A stretch of 64,000 nt of DNA, taken from assembly GCF_007474605.1 (NCBI RefSeq), contig NZ_VHKL01000001.1, forward strand, positions 434,001 to 498,000, in the 5' to 3' direction. This DNA comes from Rhodoligotrophos appendicifer (GTDB lineage Bacteria; Pseudomonadota; Alphaproteobacteria; Rhizobiales; Im1). A program made the position numbers and the translations under genes. The notes below the pieces were generated by a model, which saw only the letters and a program-made list of their open reading frames with translations, ran no database searches and was not told the origin of the DNA. Positions 24,790 to 34,464 of the stretch are shown one piece after another; the first letter of the stretch is position 1, and each line of letters opens with the position of its first letter.

Positions 24790-27159
24790 TCATCCGCTAC
24801 GGCCGCTCATGAGGATGTCGCGCTTGCCGGCATGGTTTGCAGCACCAACGATGCCCTCGGTTTCCATCCGCTCCATAATGGAAGCGGCGCGATTGTAGCC
24901 GATCTTCAGACGACGCTGGATATAGGATGTGGAAGCCTTGCGGTCGCGCAACACGATAGCGATGGCCTGTTCGTAGTGGTCTCCACCCTCCTCACCAAAC
25001 GCGCCGGCATCGAAGACCGGCTCGTCCTCATTCGATGCGCTAGGCTCCTCGTCATCCTCGTCGGATACGACCGCGTCGAGATATTCGGGCCGCCCCTGCA
25101 TCTTGAGGTGATCAACCACCTGCTCGACTTCGAGGTCGGAAACGAAGGGACCATGGACGCGCGTGATTCGGCCGCCCCCTGCCATGTAAAGCATGTCCCC
25201 CTGGCCAAGCAGCTGCTCGGCGCCCATCTCGCCGAGAATGGTTCGGCTGTCGATCTTCGAGGTGACTTGGAAGGAGATCCGGGTCGGAAAGTTCGCCTTG
25301 ATCGTGCCGGTGATGACATCGACGCTCGGCCGCTGCGTGGCCATGATGATGTGGATGCCCGCTGCTCGAGCCATCTGCGCCAGACGCTGGATCGTACTTT
25401 CGATCTCCTTGCCTGCTACCATCATCAGGTCGGCCATCTCATCAACGATGACGACGATGTATGGCAGGGCTGTGAGATCCATTTCCTGGGTCTCCAGGAC
25501 CATCTCTCCCGTCTCGCGGTCGAACCCGGTTTCTACGGTGCGGGTGATGACCTCGCCCGTATCCCTGGCCTCCTCCATGCGCGCATTGTAACCGTCGATG
25601 TTGCGCACTCCGAGGTGAGACATCTTCCGATAACGCTCTTCCATCTCCCGGACCGCCCATTTCAAGGCAACGATCGCCTTTTTCGGGTCCGTTACGACGG
25701 GCGTCAGAAGATGCGGAATGCCGTCATAGACCGAGAGCTCCAGCATCTTCGGGTCGATCATGATGAGGCGGCAATCCTCCGGCTTGTGACGGAACAGCAG
25801 CGACAGAATCATGGTGTTGATGGCAACCGACTTGCCTGAGCCCGTGGTGCCTGCCACCAGCAGATGCGGCATCCGGGCGAGATCTGCGATTACCGGCTCG
25901 CCACCGATTGTCTTGCCGAGACAAAGTGCAAGCTTCGCCTTCGCCTCCGCGAAATGCGGGCTGGCCAAAAGTTCTCGCAGCCATACGGTTTCGCGCCGCG
26001 GGTTCGGCAATTCTATGCCGATGATGTTGCGGCCTTCGACAACAGCCACGCGGGCTGATACGGCGCTCATGGAGCGCGCGATATCGCTGGAGACCGATAT
26101 GACCCGACTGAGCTTCGTCCCCGGTGCGGGTTCCAGCTCGTACAGCGTCACCACGGGACCTGGATTGGCATCCATGATCTCGCCTTTGACGCCGAAATCC
26201 CGCAACGTCTGCTGCAGCTTGTCGGAATTCTGATCCAGATATTGCTCCGACAATTCATAACAAGGCTCTGCGGGGGGCGGCTCGGACAGGAGCCGCAGCG
26301 GCGGCAGCTGATATTCGTTCGAGAAGCTGAAATGCTCGGACGCTCTGTCCTCCGACTCTGCCTCGAACTCTTCCTCGGACTCTGCCTCGATCGCCACTTC
26401 GGCTTCCGGCTCTTCCTCGAAGTCCGGACCAGCCAGGACGGAATCGTCCACCGCAAGCGGAGTATCGTCGGATTCCACTGCGCCTGGACCTTCGACCACG
26501 CGAGCGCTGAACAGACAATATCCCAGGGATTGAAAGGGGTCCCAAGCGAAGGAGGAGCTGTAGCTGGTGCTGTTCCAGCCATCTTCGTTATCGGGAGAGG
26601 GCACCGGCTGCGGTTGGTCTTCCGCAATGACTGAGGCCTCCTCCTCCCACACATCAGAAGCGAAATTGTCCTGGTCATTGGCCCCGGACGGGACTTGGTC
26701 CCATTCCAGCTGAATGAGCTTTGCCAGCCGGTCGACCATGGCTTGCTGGTTCAGCCCTTCGGTGAACGTCCCTGCTTTCGTCACTCGCTCTTCATCCTGC
26801 GGCTGCGTCTCGGTAAAGGTGATCAGGTCAATTGCAATCTCTTGGTCATCGCCCTCAGGCACCTGCAGCGCCTCGGAAGCTGTGGCCTCCTCGACCTTCG
26901 AGGGTTGCCTGAGATGATCGGGGGTCCTGGTGAACCGGGCGTTTGAGCCCAGGGTGAACTGCTGCAACCAGCTGGGTACCGGGGCGGAACCAAGCAGGAC
27001 CTCATCGAGCTTGCTGCGAATGGAATCCTGCGTGCTCTGCCGGCTCGATCCTGGGCTGGCGCCCCTGGAAAAATGCTGGTGATCAGACACCCGAGGGGCA
27101 AGAGGCCGTATCGAAGAACGCATCGTTTTCACCAGACTTGTAGGCGGCAACGCCACCAC
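24790..27159 (-). CDS. ftsK: Soluble FtsK/SpoIIIE-type DNA translocase
   Basis: About 789 residues. The N-terminal 300 are hydrophilic, with an acidic Glu-rich linker ([14 protein letters not shown] near 265) and no membrane segments. Then come the FtsK alpha-beta motor ([14 protein letters not shown]; Walker A GTTGSGKS near 437; Walker [28 protein letters not shown]) and the gamma DNA-recognition domain at the C-terminus ([19 protein letters not shown]), which reads KOPS-like sequences. A strong AAGGAGGT lies inside the longest frame, so a GTG at 27159 or 27156 is preferred over the TTG at 27183. Full-length FtsK has four membrane helices; this may be a second, cytosolic paralogue. Confidence 0.88.
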   Translation of the reverse strand: MVALPPTSLVKTMRSSIRPLAPRVSDHQHFSRGASPGSSRQSTQDSIRSKLDEVLLGSAPVPSWLQQFTLGSNARFTRTPDHLRQPSKVEEATASEALQVPEGDDQEIAIDLITFTETQPQDEERVTKAGTFTEGLNQQAMVDRLAKLIQLEWDQVPSGANDQDNFASDVWEEEASVIAEDQPQPVPSPDNEDGWNSTSYSSSFAWDPFQSLGYCLFSARVVEGPGAVESDDTPLAVDDSVLAGPDFEEEPEAEVAIEAESEEEFEAESEDRASEHFSFSNEYQLPPLRLLSEPPPAEPCYELSEQYLDQNSDKLQQTLRDFGVKGEIMDANPGPVVTLYELEPAPGTKLSRVISVSSDIARSMSAVSARVAVVEGRNIIGIELPNPRRETVWLRELLASPHFAEAKAKLALCLGKTIGGEPVIADLARMPHLLVAGTTGSGKSVAINTMILSLLFRHKPEDCRLIMIDPKMLELSVYDGIPHLLTPVVTDPKKAIVALKWAVREMEERYRKMSHLGVRNIDGYNARMEEARDTGEVITRTVETGFDRETGEMVLETQEMDLTALPYIVVIVDEMADLMMVAGKEIESTIQRLAQMARAAGIHIIMATQRPSVDVITGTIKANFPTRISFQVTSKIDSRTILGEMGAEQLLGQGDMLYMAGGGRITRVHGPFVSDLEVEQVVDHLKMQGRPEYLDAVVSDEDDEEPSASNEDEPVFDAGAFGEEGGDHYEQAIAIVLRDRKASTSYIQRRLKIGYNRAASIMERMETEGIVGAANHAGKRDILMSGRSG

Positions 27160-27306
27160 TTCCACCTCCTTAGTGGATAGCAAGCCCAGCGTTAACGAAG
27201 GGTATGGGGAACGGTTAGAAATGAAAATTCTTCTGGGCAGTCGTCCGGCGGCGAAGCCTCGCCGCGTTTAGACTGCCGGCTTTCGCACATCCCGCCAAAG
27301 GGGCGT

Positions 27307-28512
27307 CTAGATGACCGCCTGTTCGAGAAACGGCTCGTTGGCGGGGACACGCTCGTACCGCATCGGGGAGAGGTCTAGGGTCCGATAGCCACCATAGGTG
27401 ATCAGCTCACTGATCCCACGGCCCACGGCGGGCGACTGTTGCAGGCCATGACCGCTGAAGCCATTGGCAAAGATGAAGTTCGTCACCTCAGGATGGCGCC
27501 CCACGATCGCATTGTGATCCATCGTGTTGTAGTCGTAATGGCCCGTCCAGAAATTGGTCACCCGAATCGATTCGAATGGGGGAATGCGATGAGCGAGGCT
27601 GGGCCAGATCCGCTCTTCGAATTCCTCGTGCACCGTCTCGAAATCGTCGATGTCTGCCTCTCCATCGACAAGTGGCGTGTTTCCGGTCAGGAAGTAGTCG
27701 CCCTCCGGACGGACGAAAGTTCCGGAGATATCGATGACGTTCGGCATCGCCCCTGGGATGGGAGTGGCGCAGGAAAAGATGAAACTGTGACGCCTCCGAG
27801 GTTCGACCGGGATCTCCAGGCCAATCATTCGAGCTATTCCGGGTCCGCGTGAACCGGCCGTATTGACGACGGTCCCGCAGGCTATTCGCTCCCCCGTCGA
27901 TAGCAAGACAGTCGTCACCGCGTTAGTCTCGCGGACCAGACCGACGACTTCGTTCTCGATATACTCAGCCCCGCTTTTGCGGGCGGCCCGGCGAAACCCT
28001 TGCATCAGCCCGTTCGCATCGAACCAGCCTTCGGCCTTGCTACCCCAGCTGCCGCCTGCGAGGTCTTCGACATTCACATAGGGGAAGCGCTCGAGAATCT
28101 GCCCCGGCGTCAGGAAGACCGTGTGGGCTCCGAGGGACCGTTGCATGTCGACGAGCTCCCGGACGGTCTCGACACCTGCATCGGTACAGCAGATGAGGTA
28201 GCCGTTCTCCTTGAAGCTGAGGTCTGGCGCCTCGGGCCCCATGGTTTCGGGGAATGCACGGATGAAGTCCACCCCGAACTGGGAGATCTTGACGTTGATG
28301 GGATTGGAGAATTGCTGCCGTATCGAGCTTGTCGACCGGGAGGTGGAAGCGAACTCGTAGGTGGAGTCCCTCTCCACGACCAGGATGGAACCGGCAAAAT
28401 CAGGATTGTGGGACAGGAAATAGGCGGTGGCGCTGCCCATGACGGCACCACCGATGATCACCACGTCGTAGCGAGACTGCTCTGGTGGACCATAAGGCTT
28501 GCGAAGCGGCAT
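27307..28512 (-). CDS. FAD-dependent oxidoreductase (DAO/sarcosine oxidase-like)
   Basis: A 401-residue D-amino-acid-oxidase-fold flavoprotein. The dinucleotide motif is YDVVIIGGAVMGSATAYFLS at residues 15-34, followed by LVVERDSTYEFASTSRSTSSIRQQFS and the C-terminal FAD motif FSGHGLQQSPAVGRGISELI. It likely oxidises a secondary amine or amino acid. It is the last gene of the hyuA-hyuB-udh operon, starting 15 bp after the uronate dehydrogenase-like gene. Substrate unknown; an N-methylated amino acid from an N-methylhydantoinase reaction would fit, which is speculative. Confidence 0.87.
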   Translation of the reverse strand: MPLRKPYGPPEQSRYDVVIIGGAVMGSATAYFLSHNPDFAGSILVVERDSTYEFASTSRSTSSIRQQFSNPINVKISQFGVDFIRAFPETMGPEAPDLSFKENGYLICCTDAGVETVRELVDMQRSLGAHTVFLTPGQILERFPYVNVEDLAGGSWGSKAEGWFDANGLMQGFRRAARKSGAEYIENEVVGLVRETNAVTTVLLSTGERIACGTVVNTAGSRGPGIARMIGLEIPVEPRRRHSFIFSCATPIPGAMPNVIDISGTFVRPEGDYFLTGNTPLVDGEADIDDFETVHEEFEERIWPSLAHRIPPFESIRVTNFWTGHYDYNTMDHNAIVGRHPEVTNFIFANGFSGHGLQQSPAVGRGISELITYGGYRTLDLSPMRYERVPANEPFLEQAVI

Positions 28513-28527
28513 TCCTGTCCCACCCGC

Positions 28528-29331
28528 TCAATCGTCGAAATGCGGCATGCTGGCAAAGGCTCCGCCATGCGCAGCAATGAATGGGCTCTTGGGATCCGGC
28601 TCAGGCGTCGAGGCCTCCAGCTTGGCCCGGAAAATCTCGGCATTGTCTTTCGGATGAAAGCCGATGTGAGCCGCCATCCAGTTGTCCCAGAGCTTCTCGT
28701 CATTGTTTGAGACGCCGTAAATGACCGTATGGGCGACACGAGGCGACATGATGCAGCGCTCGGTCAGATGCACTAGGTCGGGATAGCTCAGCCAAGTGGT
28801 CAGCATCCGGCGATCAACGGGCTCTGGGAAGCAGGATCCGATCCGGATGGACACCGATTCGACGCCATACTTGTCCCAATAATATTGAGCGATTCCCTCT
28901 CCGAAGACCTTGGAGACACCGTAGTTCGTGTCAGGACGCGGGGTCACCGACGCGTCGATCACCTGCTCTCTCGGATAGAACCCGATCGCGTGGTTGGAAC
29001 TGGCCCAGATCACGCGCTTCACACCGTTTTTCCGGGCTCCCTCGTAGACGTTGTAGAAGCCGACGATGTTGGATTGCAGGACCGATTCCCAAGATCCTTC
29101 CCGGCTGACACCACCCATGTGGATGATCATGTCGACGTCTCGGGTCATCTCCATGACTGCAGCCGCGTCGGAGACGTCGCATTGCACGACCTCTTCATTG
29201 GCCGACGCGGATCCGAGATCGGCCTTATCCGAAACGCGGAGGGTTGTTGCCATGTGAGCTATTTCTTTCCGCAGCAGCGTTCCCAAGGCGCCTGCGGCTC
29301 CGGTAAGGAGGATTCGGTTACATTTGGCCAC
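28528..29331 (-). CDS. NAD-dependent uronate dehydrogenase-like protein
   Basis: A 267-residue extended SDR/NAD-epimerase protein. RILLTGAAGALGTLLRKE binds NAD; ASSNHAIGFYPREQ, the YGVSK catalytic pair and SIRIGSCFPEPVDRRML are the same blocks as in Agrobacterium uronate dehydrogenase (galacturonate/glucuronate to aldarolactone). GTG start 29331 with GAGGGAAAA upstream. It lies 20 bp after hyuB. A uronate substrate is likely from family identity, but the hydantoinase neighbours are unusual for that pathway. Confidence 0.8.
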   Translation of the reverse strand: MAKCNRILLTGAAGALGTLLRKEIAHMATTLRVSDKADLGSASANEEVVQCDVSDAAAVMEMTRDVDMIIHMGGVSREGSWESVLQSNIVGFYNVYEGARKNGVKRVIWASSNHAIGFYPREQVIDASVTPRPDTNYGVSKVFGEGIAQYYWDKYGVESVSIRIGSCFPEPVDRRMLTTWLSYPDLVHLTERCIMSPRVAHTVIYGVSNNDEKLWDNWMAAHIGFHPKDNAEIFRAKLEASTPEPDPKSPFIAAHGGAFASMPHFDD

Positions 29332-29351
29332 TCGTTTTTCCCTCTTCGATC

Positions 29352-31022
29352 TCAGCGTTTGTAGTGCTTGGCGGCATCGTCCGCCGAAATATACCCGTGC
29401 GTGATGTCACGCTCTACAAGCTCCGGCAGCCGGCGCGCAGGCTCTCCTCGACCGCCGCCTCCGGGCAGATGGAGGACGAGCCGCTTTCCTGCCGGCACAT
29501 GTTGCCGGCCTTTGCCGCGAAGCTTGGTGCCGTCATTAAGAGCGACGGAGCCAGCAGCGCCCGGCAGCCCGCCGGCTCGCCCCCGCGCCGGATTGTCGAC
29601 GCGATCGAACATCGCATTGAAATGAAACTCATGTCCCTCTGTCGCCCCGATCTCGATCACTTGGCCGAGACCGCCGCGATACTCTCCAGCACCACCGGAT
29701 CCTTCGCGGAGCTCCTTGCGCCACACCACGATCGGTCCGACATTCTCTGTGGCTTCCACGGACATGGTGTGAACACCACTGGGAAACGCCGTGGCGCTGA
29801 GTCCGTCCAGCTGCGACCGGGCGCCGGAGCCACCGCTGTTGAACATCAGGATCTCTGCCCGGCGGAACCTTCCCCCGGACGACGAGACAGGCGCGTTCAT
29901 CACCGGCCTTGCGCTGACATGAATGTTCCACAGAGCGCTGGCACCCTCGGCGGGGATCTGATCGGGCAGCATCTTATGCAATGCACCGAGAACCACATCC
30001 GGGATGAAATGGCCCAGCACGTGACGCGCCGCGACGGGACTCGGCCGTACCGCGTTGAGGATGCAGCCCTCCGGTGCCGTCACCTCGAAGGGCTGGAGCG
30101 AGGCTGCATTGTTGGGAATGTCAGGCGCTAGCGCGCATTTCAGCCCAAAACACGCATAGGCCTTGGTGTAGATCATGGGCACGTTGATGCCCAGGGGGCT
30201 CGACGCAGAGGTCCCCGCGAAGTCGGCCAGCACGCCTTTGTCGGACACGTCCAGGCGGATCACCATCTCGACGGGAGAACCATATCCGTCGACGCGCATC
30301 GTGTTCTCGTAGGAACCCGCCGGCAGCGCTGCGATCCTCTCCATGGTCGCCTTGAAGCTGTTCTCGAAAATGAAGTCGCGGAGCGCCTCCAAATCCTCGA
30401 GCTCGAACTCGGTCATCATGTCGATGAGACGGTTGTGGCCGGTTTCGTTACAGGCAGCGAGCGAATAGATGTCGCCCACGACCTGATCAGCCTCGCGCAC
30501 GTTGTTCCGCACGATGTTGACAAGGTCGTCGTTGACCTCACCCCGTTTGGCGAATTTCATGATCGGAATGAAGATGCCTTCTTCATAGACCTCGTTCGCA
30601 TCGGGTCCAAAACCGCGACCGCCCACATCCACCACATGGGCGGTGCAGGCGAAGTAGGCCACGAGCTTTCCGTTCTTGAATGACGGGCTGACGACCGTGA
30701 TGTCGTGCAGATGCCCAGTCCCCCGCCACGGATCATTGGTGATGTAGACGTCGCCTTCGAAGATATTGTCTTCGCCGATGATGCGGATGAAATGTGCGAC
30801 CGCCTCCGCCATGGCGTTCACATGGCCAGGCGTACCGGTCACGGCCTGAGCGAGCATCCGGCCACTGCGGTCGAAAACGCCGGCGGACAGATCTCCCGCC
30901 TCGCGCACGGAAGTGCTGAAGGCGGTACGAACCAGGGTCAAGGCCTGCTCTTCGACCACGGAGATCAGCCGGTTCCACATGATCTGCATATGGACGTCGG
31001 CATAGGCGCTACTGTCGCTCAT
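29352..31022 (-). CDS. hyuB: Hydantoinase B/oxoprolinase family protein (HyuB)
   Basis: A 556-residue HyuB protein. Conserved blocks: MWNRLISVVEEQALTLVRTA near the start, DLSAGVFDRSGRMLAQAVTG, GDVYITNDPWRGTGHLHDIT, and a Gly-rich GGAGEYRGGLGQVIEI near residue 430. With HyuA it forms ATP-dependent hydrolases or carboxylases such as N-methylhydantoinase, 5-oxoprolinase and acetone/acetophenone carboxylase. The ATG at 31022 shares its A with the hyuA stop (TAATG). Exact substrate not deducible. Confidence 0.9.
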   Translation of the reverse strand: MSDSSAYADVHMQIMWNRLISVVEEQALTLVRTAFSTSVREAGDLSAGVFDRSGRMLAQAVTGTPGHVNAMAEAVAHFIRIIGEDNIFEGDVYITNDPWRGTGHLHDITVVSPSFKNGKLVAYFACTAHVVDVGGRGFGPDANEVYEEGIFIPIMKFAKRGEVNDDLVNIVRNNVREADQVVGDIYSLAACNETGHNRLIDMMTEFELEDLEALRDFIFENSFKATMERIAALPAGSYENTMRVDGYGSPVEMVIRLDVSDKGVLADFAGTSASSPLGINVPMIYTKAYACFGLKCALAPDIPNNAASLQPFEVTAPEGCILNAVRPSPVAARHVLGHFIPDVVLGALHKMLPDQIPAEGASALWNIHVSARPVMNAPVSSSGGRFRRAEILMFNSGGSGARSQLDGLSATAFPSGVHTMSVEATENVGPIVVWRKELREGSGGAGEYRGGLGQVIEIGATEGHEFHFNAMFDRVDNPARGRAGGLPGAAGSVALNDGTKLRGKGRQHVPAGKRLVLHLPGGGGRGEPARRLPELVERDITHGYISADDAAKHYKR

Positions 31023-33130
31023 TACAGGCTCCCTTGCGAGGCAGCGGAACTCTTGGATCTTAGCAGAAGACATCCGTCTGACTGCATGATGGCGTCGAAA
31101 TCCGTCGTGACGATGGTCGTCGTCTCATTCTCGACGATGACCGCGGGACCATGAACATACATCCCCGCTGAAAGTGCGTCGCGCGCCACGATCGGCGCCT
31201 CCACGAAGCCTCGGGTCTTGGCATCGAAGACATGGCGGGAAGCGCCGGATTCAGCTTGTTTGCTGGCATCGGTGACACTCACGGGCTTCGGGGGCGGAAG
31301 GACCGATGATGCCCTCAAGGACCAGCTGATGATGTCGACGTCGAGGCCGCCGATCGGCCGGCCGAAGAGTCGCGTATAGGCTTCCTCGAACAGCGACTTG
31401 AACAAGGCGCCGTCACCGGGCCCAAACTTTTGATCTGGAACGGAAACGGGGATTTCCCAGCCCTGTCCCGCATACCTCATATAGACAGTGGCTTCCCTGT
31501 TTATGGCCCCGTCTTCGACGCCCACACGAACGAAGCTTTCTGCTGTCTCAGTCAGTTCCTTGATCGTCTGGTTGACTATGGCGGCATCGAAATCGCTGAG
31601 GCGCATGAAGGCACTCCTCACGGCCTCGAAGCCGAAGGGCGCCCGGAGAAAGCCGATCGCGGACCCAACACCCGCTCCCGGTGGCACGAGCAGCCTTTCG
31701 ATGCCGAGCTTCTCGCAGAGCCGGGCTGCATGCAGCGGCGCGGCGCCACCAAAAGCGATCATGGTGAAACCCGCCAGATCCTTTCCGCTCTCCACAGCAT
31801 GGACGCGCGCGGCATTGACCATATTCTCGTCCACGACCTCGCAGATGCCCACGGCTGCCGTCTCGTCGGTCATGCCGAGCTTGTTCGCAACCTCATTGCT
31901 GATCGCATCTACCGATTCGTCTCTGGAAAGGCGAATGGAGCCCCCGGCGAAATGATCTGGATCCAATCTGCCCAAAAGCAGGTCTGCATCCGTGACCGTC
32001 GGAAGCTTGCCTCCACGCTGATAGCAGGCCGGACCAGGCTCCGAGCCCGCGCTTTGCGGTCCTACCCGAATCTGGCGCATGCTGTCGACATGGGCGATCG
32101 AGCCGCCGCCGGCACCGATCTCAACCATTTCGATCACCGGGATCGAAATCGGCATGCCGCTCCCCTTCTTGAACCTGTAGGTCCGGGCAACCTCGAAGGT
32201 CTTCGCCGTCTTGGGATTGTGATCCTCGATCAGACAGATCTTTGCCGTCGTTCCTCCCATGTCATAGGAGAGCACATGTTTGAGGCCGTACCGCGCGGCG
32301 ACATCCGCGGCATAGATCGCACCGCCCGCAGGTCCGGACTCCAGGAGTCGGACCGGGAACTCGACGGCACTCTCGACGGAGATGATGCCGCCGCCGGAAT
32401 GGATCAGATAGACCGGCGCATCGACCCCCGCCTCTTCCAGCCCCCCCACGAGACGGTTGAGATAAGAGGCCATCAATGGCTTCACATAGGCATTCGCGCA
32501 GACCGTATTGAAACGCTCGAACTCCCGCATCTGCGGCGAGACTTCGGAGGAAATTGAGATGGCGATCTCCGGATCCCGGGCGCGAATGATCTCCCTGATG
32601 CGCCGCTCGTGGCTGCCATTCGCATACGCATGCATCAGTCCGATCGCGACGCTCTGATACCGCTCCTTGATGATGTGATCGGCGAGAAGCTCGGCGTCCC
32701 CATCATCCATCGGCAGAAGGACCTGACCCTCCGCTCCGACGCGCTCGGCGACGACATAGCGGTGATCGCGCGACACCAGCGGCGGGGGCAAGGTGATGTT
32801 GAGGTCATATTGCTCGAACCGATTTTCGGTTCGCATCTCGATGACGTCGCGGAAGCCCTTGGTGGTGATAAAGGCCGTCTTGGCTCCGCGCCGCTCGATT
32901 AGAGCATTGGTGGCGAGTGTTGTTCCATGGATGACCATGGAGATACGCTTGAGATCGATGCCGGCCATTTCGGCGACGGCCACCACACCCTTGATGATGG
33001 CTTGTTCAGGTGCGCCATGCGTTGTCAGAAGCTTTGTGGAATGAAGCGTTCCGTCGACCTCGAGCGCGATGTCGGTGAACGTCCCGCCGATATCGGCGCC
33101 CACCTTTGCGTCACGCGCAGTCTTTAGCAT
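31022..33130 (-). CDS. hyuA: Hydantoinase/oxoprolinase family protein (HyuA)
   Basis: A 702-residue HyuA ATPase-domain protein. It has the actin-like phosphate loops VGADIGGTFTDIALE near the N-terminus and LSYDMGGTTAKICLIED near residue 275, plus IHGTTLATNALIERRGAKT and GGGSIAHVDS. It uses ATP to phosphorylate the amide/enol oxygen before hydrolysis or carboxylation by the HyuB partner. Start ATG 33130 has GGAG upstream; ATG 33145 is possible. First gene of a four-gene operon. The 230 bp between it and the ferritin-like gene shows no clear feature. Confidence 0.9.
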   Translation of the reverse strand: MLKTARDAKVGADIGGTFTDIALEVDGTLHSTKLLTTHGAPEQAIIKGVVAVAEMAGIDLKRISMVIHGTTLATNALIERRGAKTAFITTKGFRDVIEMRTENRFEQYDLNITLPPPLVSRDHRYVVAERVGAEGQVLLPMDDGDAELLADHIIKERYQSVAIGLMHAYANGSHERRIREIIRARDPEIAISISSEVSPQMREFERFNTVCANAYVKPLMASYLNRLVGGLEEAGVDAPVYLIHSGGGIISVESAVEFPVRLLESGPAGGAIYAADVAARYGLKHVLSYDMGGTTAKICLIEDHNPKTAKTFEVARTYRFKKGSGMPISIPVIEMVEIGAGGGSIAHVDSMRQIRVGPQSAGSEPGPACYQRGGKLPTVTDADLLLGRLDPDHFAGGSIRLSRDESVDAISNEVANKLGMTDETAAVGICEVVDENMVNAARVHAVESGKDLAGFTMIAFGGAAPLHAARLCEKLGIERLLVPPGAGVGSAIGFLRAPFGFEAVRSAFMRLSDFDAAIVNQTIKELTETAESFVRVGVEDGAINREATVYMRYAGQGWEIPVSVPDQKFGPGDGALFKSLFEEAYTRLFGRPIGGLDVDIISWSLRASSVLPPPKPVSVTDASKQAESGASRHVFDAKTRGFVEAPIVARDALSAGMYVHGPAVIVENETTTIVTTDFDAIMQSDGCLLLRSKSSAASQGSL

Positions 33131-33361
33131 CAACGATTTCTCCATAGCGCAACACACAAATCCCTCGCTCTGCAATGCAGCAGGAAGATCCTGCTCATCG
33201 TGCAACGGGGGACTGCAAGGAATTTACGCCGGGAGAATAGACGCCACTCGAACAAGATTGCCAGCGATTTGAATCGCTGTTGTGACTAAAGATGCAGCTC
33301 CGAGATGATCACAGAAGCGGCAGCGAACCGGAGTCCGCCACCGCTCCTCCACCTCCGACGA

Positions 33362-33865
33362 TTAGGCGGCCGCGCGGTTCACGCGGCGCTCTGCCAATTC
33401 CGTAAGCTTTTGGTCGGTCGCCTTTTCTTCTTTGAGGTTTTGTTGCAGGACGGAGGCGCAGTCATCGCGTCCGAGCTCCTTAGCCCAGGCGATCAACGTG
33501 CCGTAGCGCGTAATCTCGTAATGCTCCACCGCCTGAGCGGCCGCCACGAGCGCCGCATCAAGGACGGACTTGTCCGCCACATCGCCTGCAACCTCGTCGG
33601 CCTCTTTGAGGATACCGTCGATTGCCGGGCAAGTGACCGCATCGGCCTTTACGCCGTGCATCTCGAAGACCTGCTCTACGCGTTTAACATGGCCTTTGCT
33701 CTCCTCGAGATGCTGCTCGAAGCCCTTCTTCAACTCAGGGGAAGTCGCCTTCTCGATCATTTTCGGCAGGGAGGATACGATCCGCTTCTCAGCGTAATAA
33801 ATATCCTTCAGCTGATGCACGAAGAGGTCGTCCATCGTTTTGATGTCTTTGGTGAACAGTCCCAT
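33362..33865 (-). CDS. DUF892/YciE-type ferritin-like protein
   Basis: A 167-residue four-helix protein of the YciE/YciF family: FVHQLKDIYYAEKRIVSSLP, HLEESKGHVKRVEQVFEMHG and EHYEITRYGTLIAWAKELG carry the Glu/His residues of a di-iron-like site. Members are induced by osmotic, oxidative and stationary-phase stress. ATG 33865 follows AGGAGAC. Monocistronic, with about 160 bp on its downstream strand side before a DHFR-like gene in the lower region. Role in stress is from the family only. Confidence 0.9.
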   Translation of the reverse strand: MGLFTKDIKTMDDLFVHQLKDIYYAEKRIVSSLPKMIEKATSPELKKGFEQHLEESKGHVKRVEQVFEMHGVKADAVTCPAIDGILKEADEVAGDVADKSVLDAALVAAAQAVEHYEITRYGTLIAWAKELGRDDCASVLQQNLKEEKATDQKLTELAERRVNRAAA

Positions 33866-33929
33866 TGAAAGTCTCCTGTAAAAGGGTGGTGGCTCCGCGG
33901 CAGCAAATGCATGAGCAATCGCGGTTGCC

Positions 33930-33949
33930 GAACGCCTCTCCCGGCGTTC
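33930..33949. repeat. Inverted repeat between DUF892 and DHFR-like genes
   Basis: GAACGCC (33930-33936) and GGCGTTC (33943-33949) form a 7-bp stem with a 6-base loop. It lies between the DUF892 start and the DHFR-like stop, both on the minus strand, and could terminate the latter. No clear U-run on either strand, so only a weak terminator candidate. Confidence 0.35.
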
Positions 33950-34025
33950 ACGCTGCCATGTCCTTTGAGAATGCTTTTCGAAGGGAGCGGTTCCAAAGCT
34001 TGCGGCTTGGATGACACCCCGGGAC

Positions 34026-34424
34026 TCACTTTCCGCGGGTCAACCATGCAGGATCGAACCAGCGGTCGGCCTCACCGTCATAGGGAAGCCTCGTGATGTC
34101 CCAGCGCTCGATGAAAGGAGCATAGACGTCCCATACGGCTGGCCCCCCTCCGATATAGACGACCCTGTCGGCAAATCTGGACAGAGTTTCGACCGGATCC
34201 ATCGACGACCGTAATTCCACGACCGTCCGATCGCTCAATGCCCAGGGAGGAAATGCGCTTGTCGTTTGCGGTCCAGCGAGGACGACGTGTCCTCTAGTCT
34301 CTTCGAAGAAGCGAGCGACATCGGCAGCGAATTCAGGTTCTCGGCGCCCTTCCCATGGCAGTTGCCCCTTGAGGCCAAGCTGTCCCCTCGAACCGATTGC
34401 GCACATTGCACGTATTTGAGGCAT
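34026..34424 (-). CDS. Dihydrofolate reductase-like protein
   Basis: A 132-residue protein resembling the DHFR fold: MCAIGSRGQLGLKGQLPW corresponds to the N-terminal strand and LPW loop, DVARFFEETRGHVVLAGPQT to the cofactor helix and strand, and VVYIGGGPAVWDVY to the GG motif that binds NADPH. It is shorter than housekeeping FolA (about 160), and the catalytic acidic residue after LPW is not obvious (EGRREPEFAAD). Likely a divergent paralogue, not the essential enzyme. ATG 34424 is chosen; a frame to 34460 lacks support. Confidence 0.7.
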   Translation of the reverse strand: MPQIRAMCAIGSRGQLGLKGQLPWEGRREPEFAADVARFFEETRGHVVLAGPQTTSAFPPWALSDRTVVELRSSMDPVETLSRFADRVVYIGGGPAVWDVYAPFIERWDITRLPYDGEADRWFDPAWLTRGK

Positions 34425-34464
34425 TCTCCCCCCTGCACTCTTCCGCAGACATCTGCGCACCGCA

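Noticed and set aside
26340-26420. Tandem-looking repeats of TCGGACTCTGCCTCGA-like sequence
   Set aside because: They encode the Glu/Ser/Ala-rich acidic linker of FtsK; low-complexity coding sequence, not a separate repeat element.
31430-32557. 375-codon plus-strand frame opposite hyuA
   Set aside because: HyuA motifs on the minus strand are complete; the opposite frame shows no family signature.
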